64,000 bases of DNA from Urechis unicinctus (Eukaryota; Annelida; Polychaeta; Xenopneusta; Urechidae), in the NCBI GenBank assembly GCA_034190875.2, contig CM067344.1, positions 30,399,475 to 30,463,474 of the forward strand. Direction: 5' to 3'. Under the pieces are notes generated by a model. The model saw only the letters and a list, made by a program, of their open reading frames with translations, was not told the DNA's origin and searched no databases. The position numbers and the translations under genes were made by a program. Every line of letters begins with the position of its first letter. Position 1 is the stretch's first letter. Positions 42,263-53,868 of the stretch are shown here, piece by piece.

Positions 42263-43636
42263 CAAATCAAAATATAGTACCAGACATGTGCTCCGTCATT
42301 TCATTAGGATCTTAAATATGTACCAGACTCCTCGATGCTGCAATATGACTAACAGCCTGATTCAGAAGAGTTGTCAATGTGTGCAACGGAGTTCGTTGCA
42401 ATGCGTGTTCTGGGTATGAACATTTCCCTGTGTGTCGTGAAGTGATTCGACTTGCAATTAATGAAATAACGGAGGCTGTACAGGGATTCGAATGACAACG
42501 GAGGCTGACAATAATAGTTCACAATCTATGCCTATAAGGAATTGATCTATTTGTCCAAAGCCCAAATCCTCAAGAATCATGCACCCAATGAGCAACCAAG
42601 CATGCAACTGATTGTTAAAATACGTCATGCACAATGCTCTTGTTATATACTGGGGGACTTATATGCGAGCCGGCCGTCTCTGTCTGACATCGGTACTGCT
42701 TCATAGCAAATGGTCCGTGTATAGGCTTGATCCAGTAACCGTGATTGTTGCTCCACTCTTGCGGACGTTTAATGGCAGGCAATGGTAAAACATTAAGTCG
42801 TATTTAATCGTAACATCTGTTACTGGCGACCCTGACGAGATAATATAATACAGAAATCAATGAATAACATACATAACAGAAAACGCCGGAACTGTTGGCA
42901 CATCGGTCATCATCGGATAACACCAGATAAACCATCTCGGTTTTTTTAAACAATATCCAAAGGCTATGATGGTACACGGGAACTAATCCAAACATCAGGT
43001 ATATGGTTTCAAGTGTTTGGAACCGGCGCAATCCGCAAACCTAAGCCATTTAATATATTGTAAACTTGCTGAGCATGTTGATCAAACAGAAAATAATAAG
43101 GGGCAGAAAACTACATTGTCTTCGCTATTCCTCTTTTATTTTGTTTTAAATATCAAAAGATAAACCATGAGTATGGTGAAAGTAAGGCCATTGGAAGAAG
43201 AAATTACCTATTCATTTTTTCTTTGCATGTGACAAGAAGCTGCATCATATATTAAGTTCAAAATAGCCTACATCGGCAGTTTGAATAGCAGGAGCGGCTG
43301 AATCTTCCAATTTTGTTGCATAAACGAGTATCGTGCACATCTACTAATTTCTACCCTTGGTTAATAATCCGGTACATTTTTACTGATATTTATCTGAACA
43401 TCAACAATGTAGAAGTACATAGATGATGTTCATGCACGTTGAACGTGTATCTGTCAAGAGGCCATTAATTGCAAACCGCATAACGATAGTTGCTGTATAG
43501 ATTGAAACATGCCAAGTACCTAATTTCTTTCAAAATTCAAAGCTCTCAATATCACCAGTGTGATGATCTATCCTTTCATCATAGGTTCGTGTAGAATGTG
43601 CAAGGTCACCATCAGACGGTTATTTATGCAGCAATG
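42263..43636. other. No feature recognised
   Basis: About 1.4 kb with no gene recognised. A short ACGGAGGCTG block occurs twice at 42473-42510 but does not form a convincing repeat. Confidence 0.5.
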
Positions 43637-43775
43637 AAAACTGGATAACCAAACGCGACACGAGTAAATTCATGCAACGATAACAAAATATTTCACACAC
43701 AGTCATTTACAATCGGGTAAAACTGGATACAAACGCGGAACATGTATAAGCATTCAACAATAACACATCACTTTA
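43637..43775 (+). repeat. Minisatellite, 82-bp unit, two copies
   Basis: AAAACTGGATA-C-AAACGCG at 43637 recurs at 43719. It is followed in both copies by an AAGTAAATTCATGCAACGATAACA-like block (second copy TAAGCATTCAACAATAACACA). Identity is about 75% by eye. Confidence 0.75.
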
Positions 43776-44494
43776 GAGGTGAAAAGAGAACAAGCTTGTT
43801 GACATTAACAGTTGATGGTATATTCAACTTCGTCTCGGATCCATCGTATCAACAAAATCATAGACTATTTGCATCGCAATAGTTTGTTTTCCGTTTTGGC
43901 TTGAGTTATGAATGTATGAATGTCGAACCAATGTTCATAGCAACAGAGCTTACCAAGTAAGTCTAATATAGACCTCACACACATCAGGTATGACGAGCGA
44001 AAAACGTCAACAATGTATTTAGTGTCATACCCATCTTGGCAAATCTTAAATTGCTGCGATTTCTATTAGTGTCTCAACAGTCGAATGGTTTTTCTGTGAG
44101 TCAATATTACGATAAGCCTCATCATGATAAAGATATCCACGGCAATAAGCATCCTATCGCTAACAGAACTCGACAGAAGTAGTTTCAACTGAATGGTATG
44201 ACTTATACATGAAGATCATCGTTTACACAAACACTATAACAAAGCATGATGAAGTCGTCAACATATGTATATGCTATTTATAAACGACACCAACTTCATA
44301 GAAATGCACGAAGACCAAAGGTGTCGCAAAAGTATAAGTTAAATAATTAGGCGTATTCTCCCATGAAATTGCCAACCAAATCCTACATGCCCTACTTCAT
44401 TCATTATGTCATTCATCATGCGGCTACCATGATGTAATCTTCACCAGCTCTTCTGTGATTAAACCAAATTTATAGGCACCAATGAATAATATTG
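43776..44494. other. No feature recognised
   Basis: AT-rich interval between the 82-bp minisatellite and repeat G copy 2. Weak similarity to 35580-35680 may extend repeat G slightly upstream, but I cannot fix it by eye. Confidence 0.45.
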
Positions 44495-45420
44495 TGATAA
44501 ACAGCCACCTTAAACGAATGCATTTTATAGCGTATTTGAACGTTTTCACTCGGCTATGTTCTGTCTGTACCAAAGAATGTTGTAGAAATTCAATCACGTA
44601 TGCATGGGTTCACCAGGGATTAATTCCATTTGCAGGGAATCACGAATACATGTAGACTTCAAACGATTGTATGGTCTTTTGAGCAAAGGAGGTACCTGAT
44701 GAATAATTCAACTGAACAAGTAGGTTTCTGCTACAATGTGATTACTCTTCTCGGTAAACTCGCAACTAAGCTTCCAAGAAACCACAGTCACTATCGACAA
44801 ATACGCTGCGCCTATACGATCTCTCTAATAGCCATTATTGCCTACATGCTTGCTTTAGATATTATTATGTAAAACACAAATTTGCTTTTCTCCTGTTTGA
44901 GGGTAAAATTAATTACCAGTAAATGTTATTAAAAAAGAGCTACATATCTCACAAGATTGGTGTGTATCGATGGCTTGGATATGCAAGTTTTGAGCTGTGA
45001 CATTCAGTTAATATCTAAGCATGTCACGAAAAGGGTGTATCAAACTGTTTGTGATGCAATATATGCAGTTATCCTGAAATCAAAGGTTGAAACGCTTAAG
45101 CATAGCCATGTGCAGTGGAGCTCGCAGCAAACCCGCCCTCTTCCCAATGCAAAAACCAATTCACTGCAGTCATTTATAGTTTTGCAGCCGTCACACAATG
45201 ATGCTCATCAGTCATGAATCGAGAGGGCAGAGAGTCATTAATATCTTATCGCTTTCACAGCTTCGAAGAAAAGCCGTTCAACGTTTATGAAAAAGTATAT
45301 TGTTTCTCGTGTTACATGGTTCTTATGAATGATTATCATCAAAGCTTAGTCTACGCTGCAATACGCGTTTTGTGCATAACAATATACCTCATTAATAGTA
45401 AATGGTATTCATGTTCAGAT
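44495..45420 (+). repeat. Diverged direct repeat G, copy 2
   Basis: Partner of 35680-36610, about 8.8 kb downstream. It carries three consecutive open frames (44630-44872, 44957-45217 and 45214-45510, the last two overlapping by ATGA). The equivalent frames in copy 1 are interrupted and none resembles a known protein. I annotate repeat homology only. Confidence 0.7.
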
Positions 45421-46081
45421 TCACATGAACCAGATAATATCAATCAAGGTGTTACTCGGCAGTTAACTGGTGTGTGTTATGGTGTTTATACATTTACCGT
45501 GATCTATTGAACACTATCTGTGATTGAATCGACATGTTGCTATAACCACGACAGACAATGCTGATGTGTCTTACAATGCTGCTGGTCAGTATCAAACTTT
45601 TTTATTAGGATGACCAATCTTTATAGATATAACAATGTTCACCATGCTCAGGAATAAAACTCATATCGCGTCTTCTTATCGACCCATTAGCCGTTAATCC
45701 CATGAGTAAAATAAACATCGATCTTGTTTCATCTACATGTCAATCGATCGACTAACACAGTAGCATCAAATTCGCATGTTTATGTGCTGCGCTTTGGTTT
45801 AGGTTGTGCATGCATTGAACTCAAGGACACGTCAGGCTAAGGGGGGTGCGGTGTTCTATACCATCCCTCTGAGGTCACTGTTGACGTCTGACGCGATATT
45901 GTATGTTTTACCAGGTCCAAAGACAGTAAGTAAGAGGCGGTCGTCACAGGCTCTAGTCCTGACGAGTTGAATGCATATTAGCAGTCGCGCCCTGTTGGCA
46001 AACTCATCCAATGATGCACTTAACCTATGGAAACATTTCAGTGAAACGATAGCATATGCTTAGTCCATAAAGAGGAAGCCA
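45421..46081. other. No feature recognised
   Basis: Interval of mixed composition. G+C rises from about 45835 (CTAAGGGGGGTGCGGTG) toward the GC-rich island. No gene recognised. Confidence 0.45.
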
Positions 46082-46345
46082 TTGTGTAGCTTACTATTGC
46101 GTCGTACTGGTCAACTACTGGCAGTAAGGTGTTGGGATGGAGGAGGTAAGATTTCGATGAGTTATGGAACCGGAATGCAGTGGGTCACTGGTGAGGGGAG
46201 GGGATGGTGCAGTTCCGCATGCAGTTGTGACCGCAGTTGCACGGCACCCAACATCGGAGCGCAGAGTTGCATGGTCTATTAAGAGCGAGTGCCTCGAAGC
46301 ACGAGAGCTTGGCACAAGGTACCGAGTGTCTGTGGTGGCTACAAT
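46082..46345. other. GC-rich island
   Basis: About 260 bp that is clearly richer in G+C than the rest of the window, with GGATGGAGGAGG, GTGAGGGGAGGGGATGG and several CpG sites. Short open frames exist on both strands (46082-46282 and 46164-46361 on +, 46115-46423 on -), as expected from low stop density in GC-rich DNA. Homology to a known gene or element is not recognisable by eye. It may be an inserted element fragment, a CpG-type regulatory island, or an exon. Confidence 0.5.
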
Positions 46346-46469
46346 TCTTTTCATAATATGAATATTATTCGCGCCGAACACTGTATACTGTGAAGCAAAT
46401 TCAGCGCGATCGATCAAATCCATGTTACCAATTTGTCATTAACCAATTATACATTAAAAAAAACCCAAA

Positions 46470-47510
<1,041 letters not shown>

Positions 47511-47690
47511 TTGATGCAATCGTACACGCCGTGAGAGAGACAATATGCTGACTGATGGAATTCAGGTGGCCAGGTTATCATAGACCCGAGTTGAACAGAC
47601 TGGCTGAGGCGATTATCTTAGTCGTATTAATGAAACAAACATACTAATCAATTGATAAGATAATACCATCAAAAATAAAACCTCTCAGAG
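47511..47690 (+). repeat. Dispersed repeat family D, copy 1
   Basis: Aligns with 58920-59090 in direct orientation. Shared blocks are CGT.CACGCCGTGA versus ACACACCGTGAACA, AATATGC.GAC.GATGGA, TTC-AGG-GGCC, TATCA.AGAC, AACAGACTGG and GGTAATACC-like. About 70-75% identity by eye; type unknown. Confidence 0.65.
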
Positions 47691-48179
47691 AAATAGGCAA
47701 ATATGCAGAACTATGTGCGAGAATAAGTGAGAGTAACTCAGAAGGCAGCCAGTAAGCCGATCGTTTAGAAGGGCGCTTACATCCCTCTCATAGATTGGAC
47801 CACCATGATACCTGATGTACCGAGGCTCGAGCAGCAAGTCACTTTGTCACACATTGAGTGCGATTCCACGACCTGTGGTTCAAAAGGCGGGTCAGCTTTG
47901 GTAAATTTAGCAAATGTGATCACAGTACAGCAGATTTTGAATATCAATTGAATTGAGGAGAGCCCTCGAGCAATGATGAACATATTTACGACATTTTCAT
48001 AGTCTTTTTTATGATATAAATTTAGACTTATTTAAAAAGTCGAGCACGCTTCTGTCGACAAAATACCAAACCAATAAAATGGATTCCCATATATTCACAA
48101 TATGCATCGCACAGATCACTGACGTTATATTGGTGCTTACATCCGTCAAGCGCACTTGTATTGTAGATCTTTGCTTATG
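47691..48179. other. No feature recognised
   Basis: Interval between repeat D and LINE copy B. GTGGTTCAAAAGG near 47877 vaguely resembles a Pol III B box but no A box is positioned for it. Nothing else seen. Confidence 0.45.
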
Positions 48180-49920
48180 CTTTAGTTACAATTCATTGAG
48201 GTGCTGTGTAGAAATGTTATAATCGTTTCAACAATTGTCTTCATCAAATTTAATGTGTCTCTCATAAATCTCGCTTCTGATTTGAATATAACATGTATCT
48301 TTGTTATAGATGGAATATGTTTCTTTGCCATATTTAATCTTTTAAAGAAAATAGCGAGATTGAACCATGACTGAATGACATTGTAGGCGGGAAATATAGG
48401 TTGCATTGGTTTAGGGTTGATAAATACTTTTGCATTCCTGCTTTTCGGTAGATGGAAAAGCTTTCCCGTCGGCACACTGATGTAAGATTTCAAATCCTTA
48501 GAAGGGGATATCCGATAAATGAAGTGTAATTTATGATGTTCTCGAGTGTGAAAATAACGACCCCTAGCTATAGAGCTGAAACTTACACAGTCATCATATT
48601 TGGTTTATAGCTTGTTGCTGGAACATATATAGCGCCTCGGAAGTGACGCATTAACGGCAATTTATCAAGATAATTGGAATATTTATCACTTTAACGGATT
48701 GTAGCACGGTGAACAAGATCCATAAGTGATATCCAGTCGTGTGCCATCTTTAAAAGAAGCATGAAAAAATCAATAAGCCAATCAACTGCATTATTCCGAG
48801 CCGATCATACCCATTTGATTATATATTAAAATAGCCGTAATTTAACACAAGCTGCTAATAGCTTCATGATCTCTTAGTTGGCGAAAGTTATTTCTATGCT
48901 GTGTTGCATATGATCCACACTTAATGCTGAGTGACGTTGAATATAACCAGCCGAGTGATTGTGCATCATTCGTAGGATTACGTTGACATGTAAAATATAA
49001 AAGGCAGCTATATACGTGTTTCGAATTCTTTTTAGCACGGAGAATCAATTGGTCAAGCATGATCGTACCAAGCAAACTTCTAAGATCTATAAAACATTAT
49101 GTTGAAATGTTAATGGAAGCACGCATGCTCATAAATATGCTCGTAATGGCCTATCACCGCATGGCTATTAAAGGAACGCTCTGGGCCCTGCACGCTGAGG
49201 AGATACATATGCAGGCATACCCGAATCCATCTCTACTTACGCTGCAGCGTACTATACCAACATTTTGAAAGTACACCCCCCTATCATTTGTATTAGCTTA
49301 GGTCCCTGTTTCATTTAACAGCCTTAGGAGAGTCGTCAATCTCTGTGGCATGATATAAAGATTTACCGCAACAGCGCATGTCATGAAAAACATTAATTTA
49401 ATGCAAGATTGTTGTGACAAAAGGCAACTGGTGATTTTAAAATGGCACGATTGGCATTTAAGGTACGAGTTATAAAGGTTAATATTTAAGTTGCATTGTG
49501 CAGCTAATGTTGCTTAACGATGCTTGCAATTATGATTTCTGCAACAAAAATGCATTTCCCAAGCAGCTCGAATGAATCGGATGACATAGCGGTCAAGCAT
49601 TCTATAATGTCTTGCCCAACAAATAATGAGATGGTTCCGCGTATCGTATCTTATGTTTGGTTAAAAAATCTGTTTCCAGTTAAATGCGTGGTTTTATTCA
49701 TGACATTAAAATCTTTCTCGGAGAGCTCTTGAGCTCACCTTAGCATAGCTGAAAGCTCATTGCATGATCGTGATATCATTTTTGACACCCATTGAATCAT
49801 TAATACGGTATAAAATATTTGCGAGATGAACAAATGCCATTTAGATCTTAACTATGTCTTCAAGGTCTTATTTTACCATTATATCACACGCTACACTTCC
49901 ATTAAAGGGAAATAAACATA

Positions 49921-50534
49921 ACTCCTTGGAAAAAAGATTCATTCTTTAGGCGCTAAATAGTAAATGCTGGTATAAATAGGTATATGCCAGTAGTTGTTGA
50001 TGTTTGATGTTGCCCCGACTGAAAAGTAGCTATATTCTGCAAAGACACGGGATTCTCTTATCGACATCATGATCCATCCTATTCCCTGCAGCTACCCCGA
50101 GCAAGTCCACTCTATGGCCTCTTCCTACTCTCTTTATTCTCTCCCTGATCCCCACAATTATCCCCTCAGTCTCCCACGTTAATCTCCGCCATGATCCATA
50201 CTTAATCTCTGCCCCGTCTCATCTTACCCCCGCTGTGACTCCAACCCAATACCTGTCTAGACATATATTAAAACTTCATGTCATTAAATTCAATTGGCTA
50301 CTCGCTATGTTGGCCTAGAATTAAAGGCAACGATATTGCAAATTATAATTCGCAGAAGTGTTTTCTCGGTGACAATTTGCATATACGCACCATTCTGCAG
50401 CTAGTTAGGAACAGCGGTTCGGGAGGGATCGATGAACACTAAGACAGGTAGGCAGATAATAAGACAATCTTTTTCAGAGGCACATTTTATTTGACATTTT
50501 CTTTTGACAAGCCGCATTCAATAGTTCAGCCACA
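49921..50534 (+). other. 614-bp block present only in LINE copy B
   Basis: Copy A runs directly from AAATAGACATT to ACGTAAATGAC (26851-26870). Copy B has this block between the same two points. It contains a strikingly pyrimidine-rich stretch (about 50068-50262) full of CTCTCC, CCCC and TCTCC runs. It is either an insertion in B or a deletion in A. No clear target-site duplication or inverted ends were seen. Confidence 0.7.
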
Positions 50535-50540
50535 ACGTAA

Positions 50541-50800
50541 ATGACAAACAGAGAATATGTTACGTGGTGGACTGCAATTATCTATCAAAAGACTTCTACT
50601 TGCTCTATGTTACGTCAAAGATGTATGCAGACAATACTAGTATGATAGTAGCGGGTAAGGTTGTTGGGGATTTCATTAACACAATGAAAGACGAACCGAA
50701 GAAATTTATGGTTTTGCTCAATGACAATAGACTTTCATTGAATGTAGATAAAACGCATTTCAATATATTTTGACCAGGTAAATTGAATATTATGTCTTAA
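50541..50800 (+). pseudogene. LINE reverse transcriptase remnant (copy B)
   Basis: From 50561 one frame runs for about 70 codons to a stop at 50771. YVVVDCNYLSKDFYLLY is followed by MYADNTSMIVAGK, where YADN (50624-50635) is the RT catalytic YADD motif with the second Asp changed to Asn. Next come LLNDNRLSLNVDKTHFNIF and, after the stop, PGK. TNRE just upstream is in another frame. The GVPQGS-type block between VVD and FYLLY is deleted, exactly as in copy A. The catalytic change, deletion, frameshift and stop make it a pseudogene. The substrate and product of an intact copy would be element RNA and cDNA. Confidence 0.88.
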
Positions 50801-51625
50801 GCTAAGTGACGTATACTTAACGAAATGTTGCAGACGGAGGTATCAACCAAGGCGGTTTGGTGATTCAATAGATTTGAAAATGTACATAGCTAAAACTATT
50901 AGACTTATAAATAGAGGGACAAAAACTGTTTTGGAAAGCTACTCTTTTGACGATGTATTGTTTATATATTTACTCATATATTTCGTATTTGATTGAGTGA
51001 GTTCTATATAGTTATACAAATGAATTAATTTTATATGCCTCCGAATTTCAAAAAGGTAACTATTGTGGCCCGTGGTACACTAAACTTCTATGATATGATT
51101 ATAGTTACGGTTAGTATAAAGGATGCATATGGTAACATTCAATCTCAATGTGATTTTCTTAATAATTTGTCAGGTAACAATGTACATCGTTGGACGTCTG
51201 TAAGATAGCCATTAGAACACTCAAATGAGACGGAACAATATACAAGTGTAACAATGAATATATATGGCTGCATCACCGCAACTCAGCCATGTGCGCAATA
51301 TTTGACACCTAACTCCTCCGCCCAAGACACTGTTCGCAACGGCGCCGATGCCAATTCGGAGTCATTGGTGGATGATTTCGGATTTGGCCATAAACTTTTA
51401 CCAATTTAGGTTCTGTCACACCGTATACGTCTTTCAACCTATGGTCAAGGGTGGTTCAGGATGGTTTATGGGAACAAATTTAATCAATCACGTATGTGTT
51501 GCGCTTAGCTTCACGATAGAAAGTGTTTCTATTCGACAAATTGGATGCGCTAAGTGGACATGTATGACACAAAGGAACATACATATGTATCGCGCATAAT
51601 TCAAATATATTACAACCAGAACATC

Positions 51626-52121
51626 ATACATACATACATACATACATACATACATACATACATACATACATACATACATACATACATACATACATACATA
51701 CATACATACATACATACATACATACATACATACAGACATACATACATACAGACAGACATACATACATACATACACACATACATACAGACATACATACATA
51801 CATACATACAGACATACATACATACATACATACATACATACATACATACATACATACATACATACACAGACATACATACATACATACATACATACATACA
51901 TACATACATACATACATACATACACATACATACATACATACATACATACATACATACATACATACATACATACATACATACATACATACATACACATACA
52001 TACATACATACATACATACATACATACATACATACATACATACATACATACATACATACATACATACATACATACATACATACATACATACATACATACA
52101 TACATACATACATACATACAT
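51626..52121. repeat. (CATA)n microsatellite with CAGA variants
   Basis: About 495 bp of tetranucleotide array at the 3' end of LINE copy B. CAGA units are scattered through 51733-51871, and phase slips (TACACATAC) fall near 51921 and 51991. Open frames here are artefacts. Confidence 0.98.
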
Positions 52122-52129
52122 TGCTTAAT

Positions 52130-52374
52130 ACATCACATGCGTTCATACTACATACGCATACTTCTTTGTCGCAATATTGTGGTGGTCCACTGATCATGCA
52201 TACACTGACGATCACACATACAACGCATCTTCAATCTGCTGTAATAGGCCGTCACATGCGTTCACTCTCCTTCTTTGTCGCAATTATTGTGGTGGTCCAC
52301 TGATCTGCAGGAAGGACTGACGATCATTATTTGGTGGTCCACTGATCTGCAGGAAGGACTGACGATCATTATTT
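52130..52374 (+). repeat. Nested tandem repeats (~120 bp and 42 bp)
   Basis: A larger unit starting CACATGCGTTCA occurs at about 52134 and 52253, each followed by CTTCTTTGTCGCAAT and GGTGGTCCACTGATC. Within the second, a 42-bp unit is perfectly duplicated (52291-52332 and 52333-52374), containing GGTCCACTGATCTGCAGG and GACTGACGATC. The identity of the 42-bp copies shows recent expansion. Confidence 0.93.
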
Positions 52375-53378
52375 CAAGCTAGTTAAAATCTGCTTTTTTT
52401 GACATTGTGTCACAATATATCGTTCCCGGTCCGATTATACGATATGTAGAAATAGGTTCTGGAATATTAATGTAATATATTTCTTTTGACTGCAGCACGA
52501 TACAATTCAAACACAAACCCACTTGTCATCATACGCATCCTTGTAAACGTGCCATTACTGCTGTGGGTTATTTGATTTGATTAATCCACATTGGCAGATG
52601 GTGAAACATGATTAACCTTGTGTAAGGAAGAAAGTCTAACATTGCGCCACACAGGAGTAAGAGTAATCATTTGCGCGAGTTATCTGCTTGGCTTCACGCA
52701 ACATTTGATTGATAGCCATAGCTGAGTACAAACACTCCGATTTCCTGGACTGACATTTGATTCAACATTTGTGCCAGTATATTACACATGAAAGAAAAGT
52801 AATTCCAAGATAACAAATGAGATAACCACGCGTGCTTACTGAGCTTTCTTATCTCAGTGATGCACCTGGTTCCATCAGCGTTATTATTTTCGTCTTTGTA
52901 CAGATAGCTCGCACAATGTGGTCGGTTATAATAGATCCTAACAATTCGCCATATGTGGTAGATATGCGTCATATGTGCCCCATTACGGTCAATACACTGC
53001 GGTCATTAGCACATTATAATAGCTCATTTGTTCCAGTATCTATATTCTGCGTTGGATCCATACGTAATTGCGTGGAACAAGGCACGAAGCTGACACTGCA
53101 TACAAGATTTTGCATACAACATCTATATTGATAACAACGTTTAACCGCATTATTTCAGTTCATAGTGTCCGCTGGAATTGTTTTAAGGATGCATGTAGTC
53201 CTTAAGTCATACAAAGTGCGGGATTAAGTTGATATTTATATCTATAGCCCATGCACGCATCTGTCCGATTATGCCTGGTTGGAAGGCTTAAACGTGACAT
53301 TCAACCATAAAGCTAGGTAAAGGGACACCATATACATTGGCATACGATGCAAACCAATCACGTCTAATGATATATAGA
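52375..53378. other. No feature recognised
   Basis: About 1 kb of unique-looking DNA. Overlapping open frames at 52832-53131 (+, 99 codons) and 52694-52972 (-) have no recognisable domain. I do not call either a gene. Confidence 0.5.
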
Positions 53379-53555
53379 CACAAAGGAATAGTGTATGGGT
53401 GTTGAAATCTTCGGTACAAAGGACAACATGTAAAAATTGAAATAAATTATGATGCAAACATGCACACAAAGGACACGTGGGTATGGGTGTTGAAATCTTC
53501 GGTACCCAAAGGACAATGAGCAATAAATTATGATGCAAATACACTACAGGAGCCA
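53379..53555 (+). repeat. Tandem repeat, 88-bp unit, two copies
   Basis: GTATGGGTGTTGAAATCTTC recurs at 53393 and 53481. In both copies an ACACAAAGGA lead-in precedes it, and CGGTAC...AAAGGACAA with ATAAATTATGATGCAAA follows. The minus-strand open frame across it (53269-53628) shows internally repeated residues for this reason only. Confidence 0.92.
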
Positions 53556-53584
53556 GATGCAAACATGCACTCACGTGAACACCA

Positions 53585-53868
<284 letters not shown>

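Larger units (their letters stand above)
48180..51625 (+). mobile_element. Decayed LINE retrotransposon, copy B
   Basis: Same-orientation homologue of 25150-28440, offset about 23 kb. It carries a better-preserved RT fragment (50541-50800) than copy A, plus an extra ~614-bp block at 49921-50534. It lacks the ~580 bp seen in copy A at 27700-28285. It ends (CGCGCATAATTCAAATATATTACAA...) directly at a (CATA)n array. The 3' ends of the two copies align up to ATTCAAAT, suggesting that this is close to the element's true 3' end. Multiple stops and frameshifts make it non-functional. Confidence 0.85.

Noticed and set aside
44957..45510. Two frames overlapping by ATGA, as in a translationally coupled operon
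   Set aside because: The rest of the window is eukaryotic in character, the predicted proteins are unrecognised, and the equivalent frames in repeat G copy 1 are broken.
47850..47900. B-box-like GTGGTTCAAAAGG near 47877, considered as a tRNA gene
   Set aside because: No A box at the right distance and no cloverleaf stem pairing by eye.
51626..52121. Regularly spaced repeats considered as a CRISPR array
   Set aside because: It is a tetranucleotide microsatellite with variants. There are no distinct repeat and spacer units and no cas genes.
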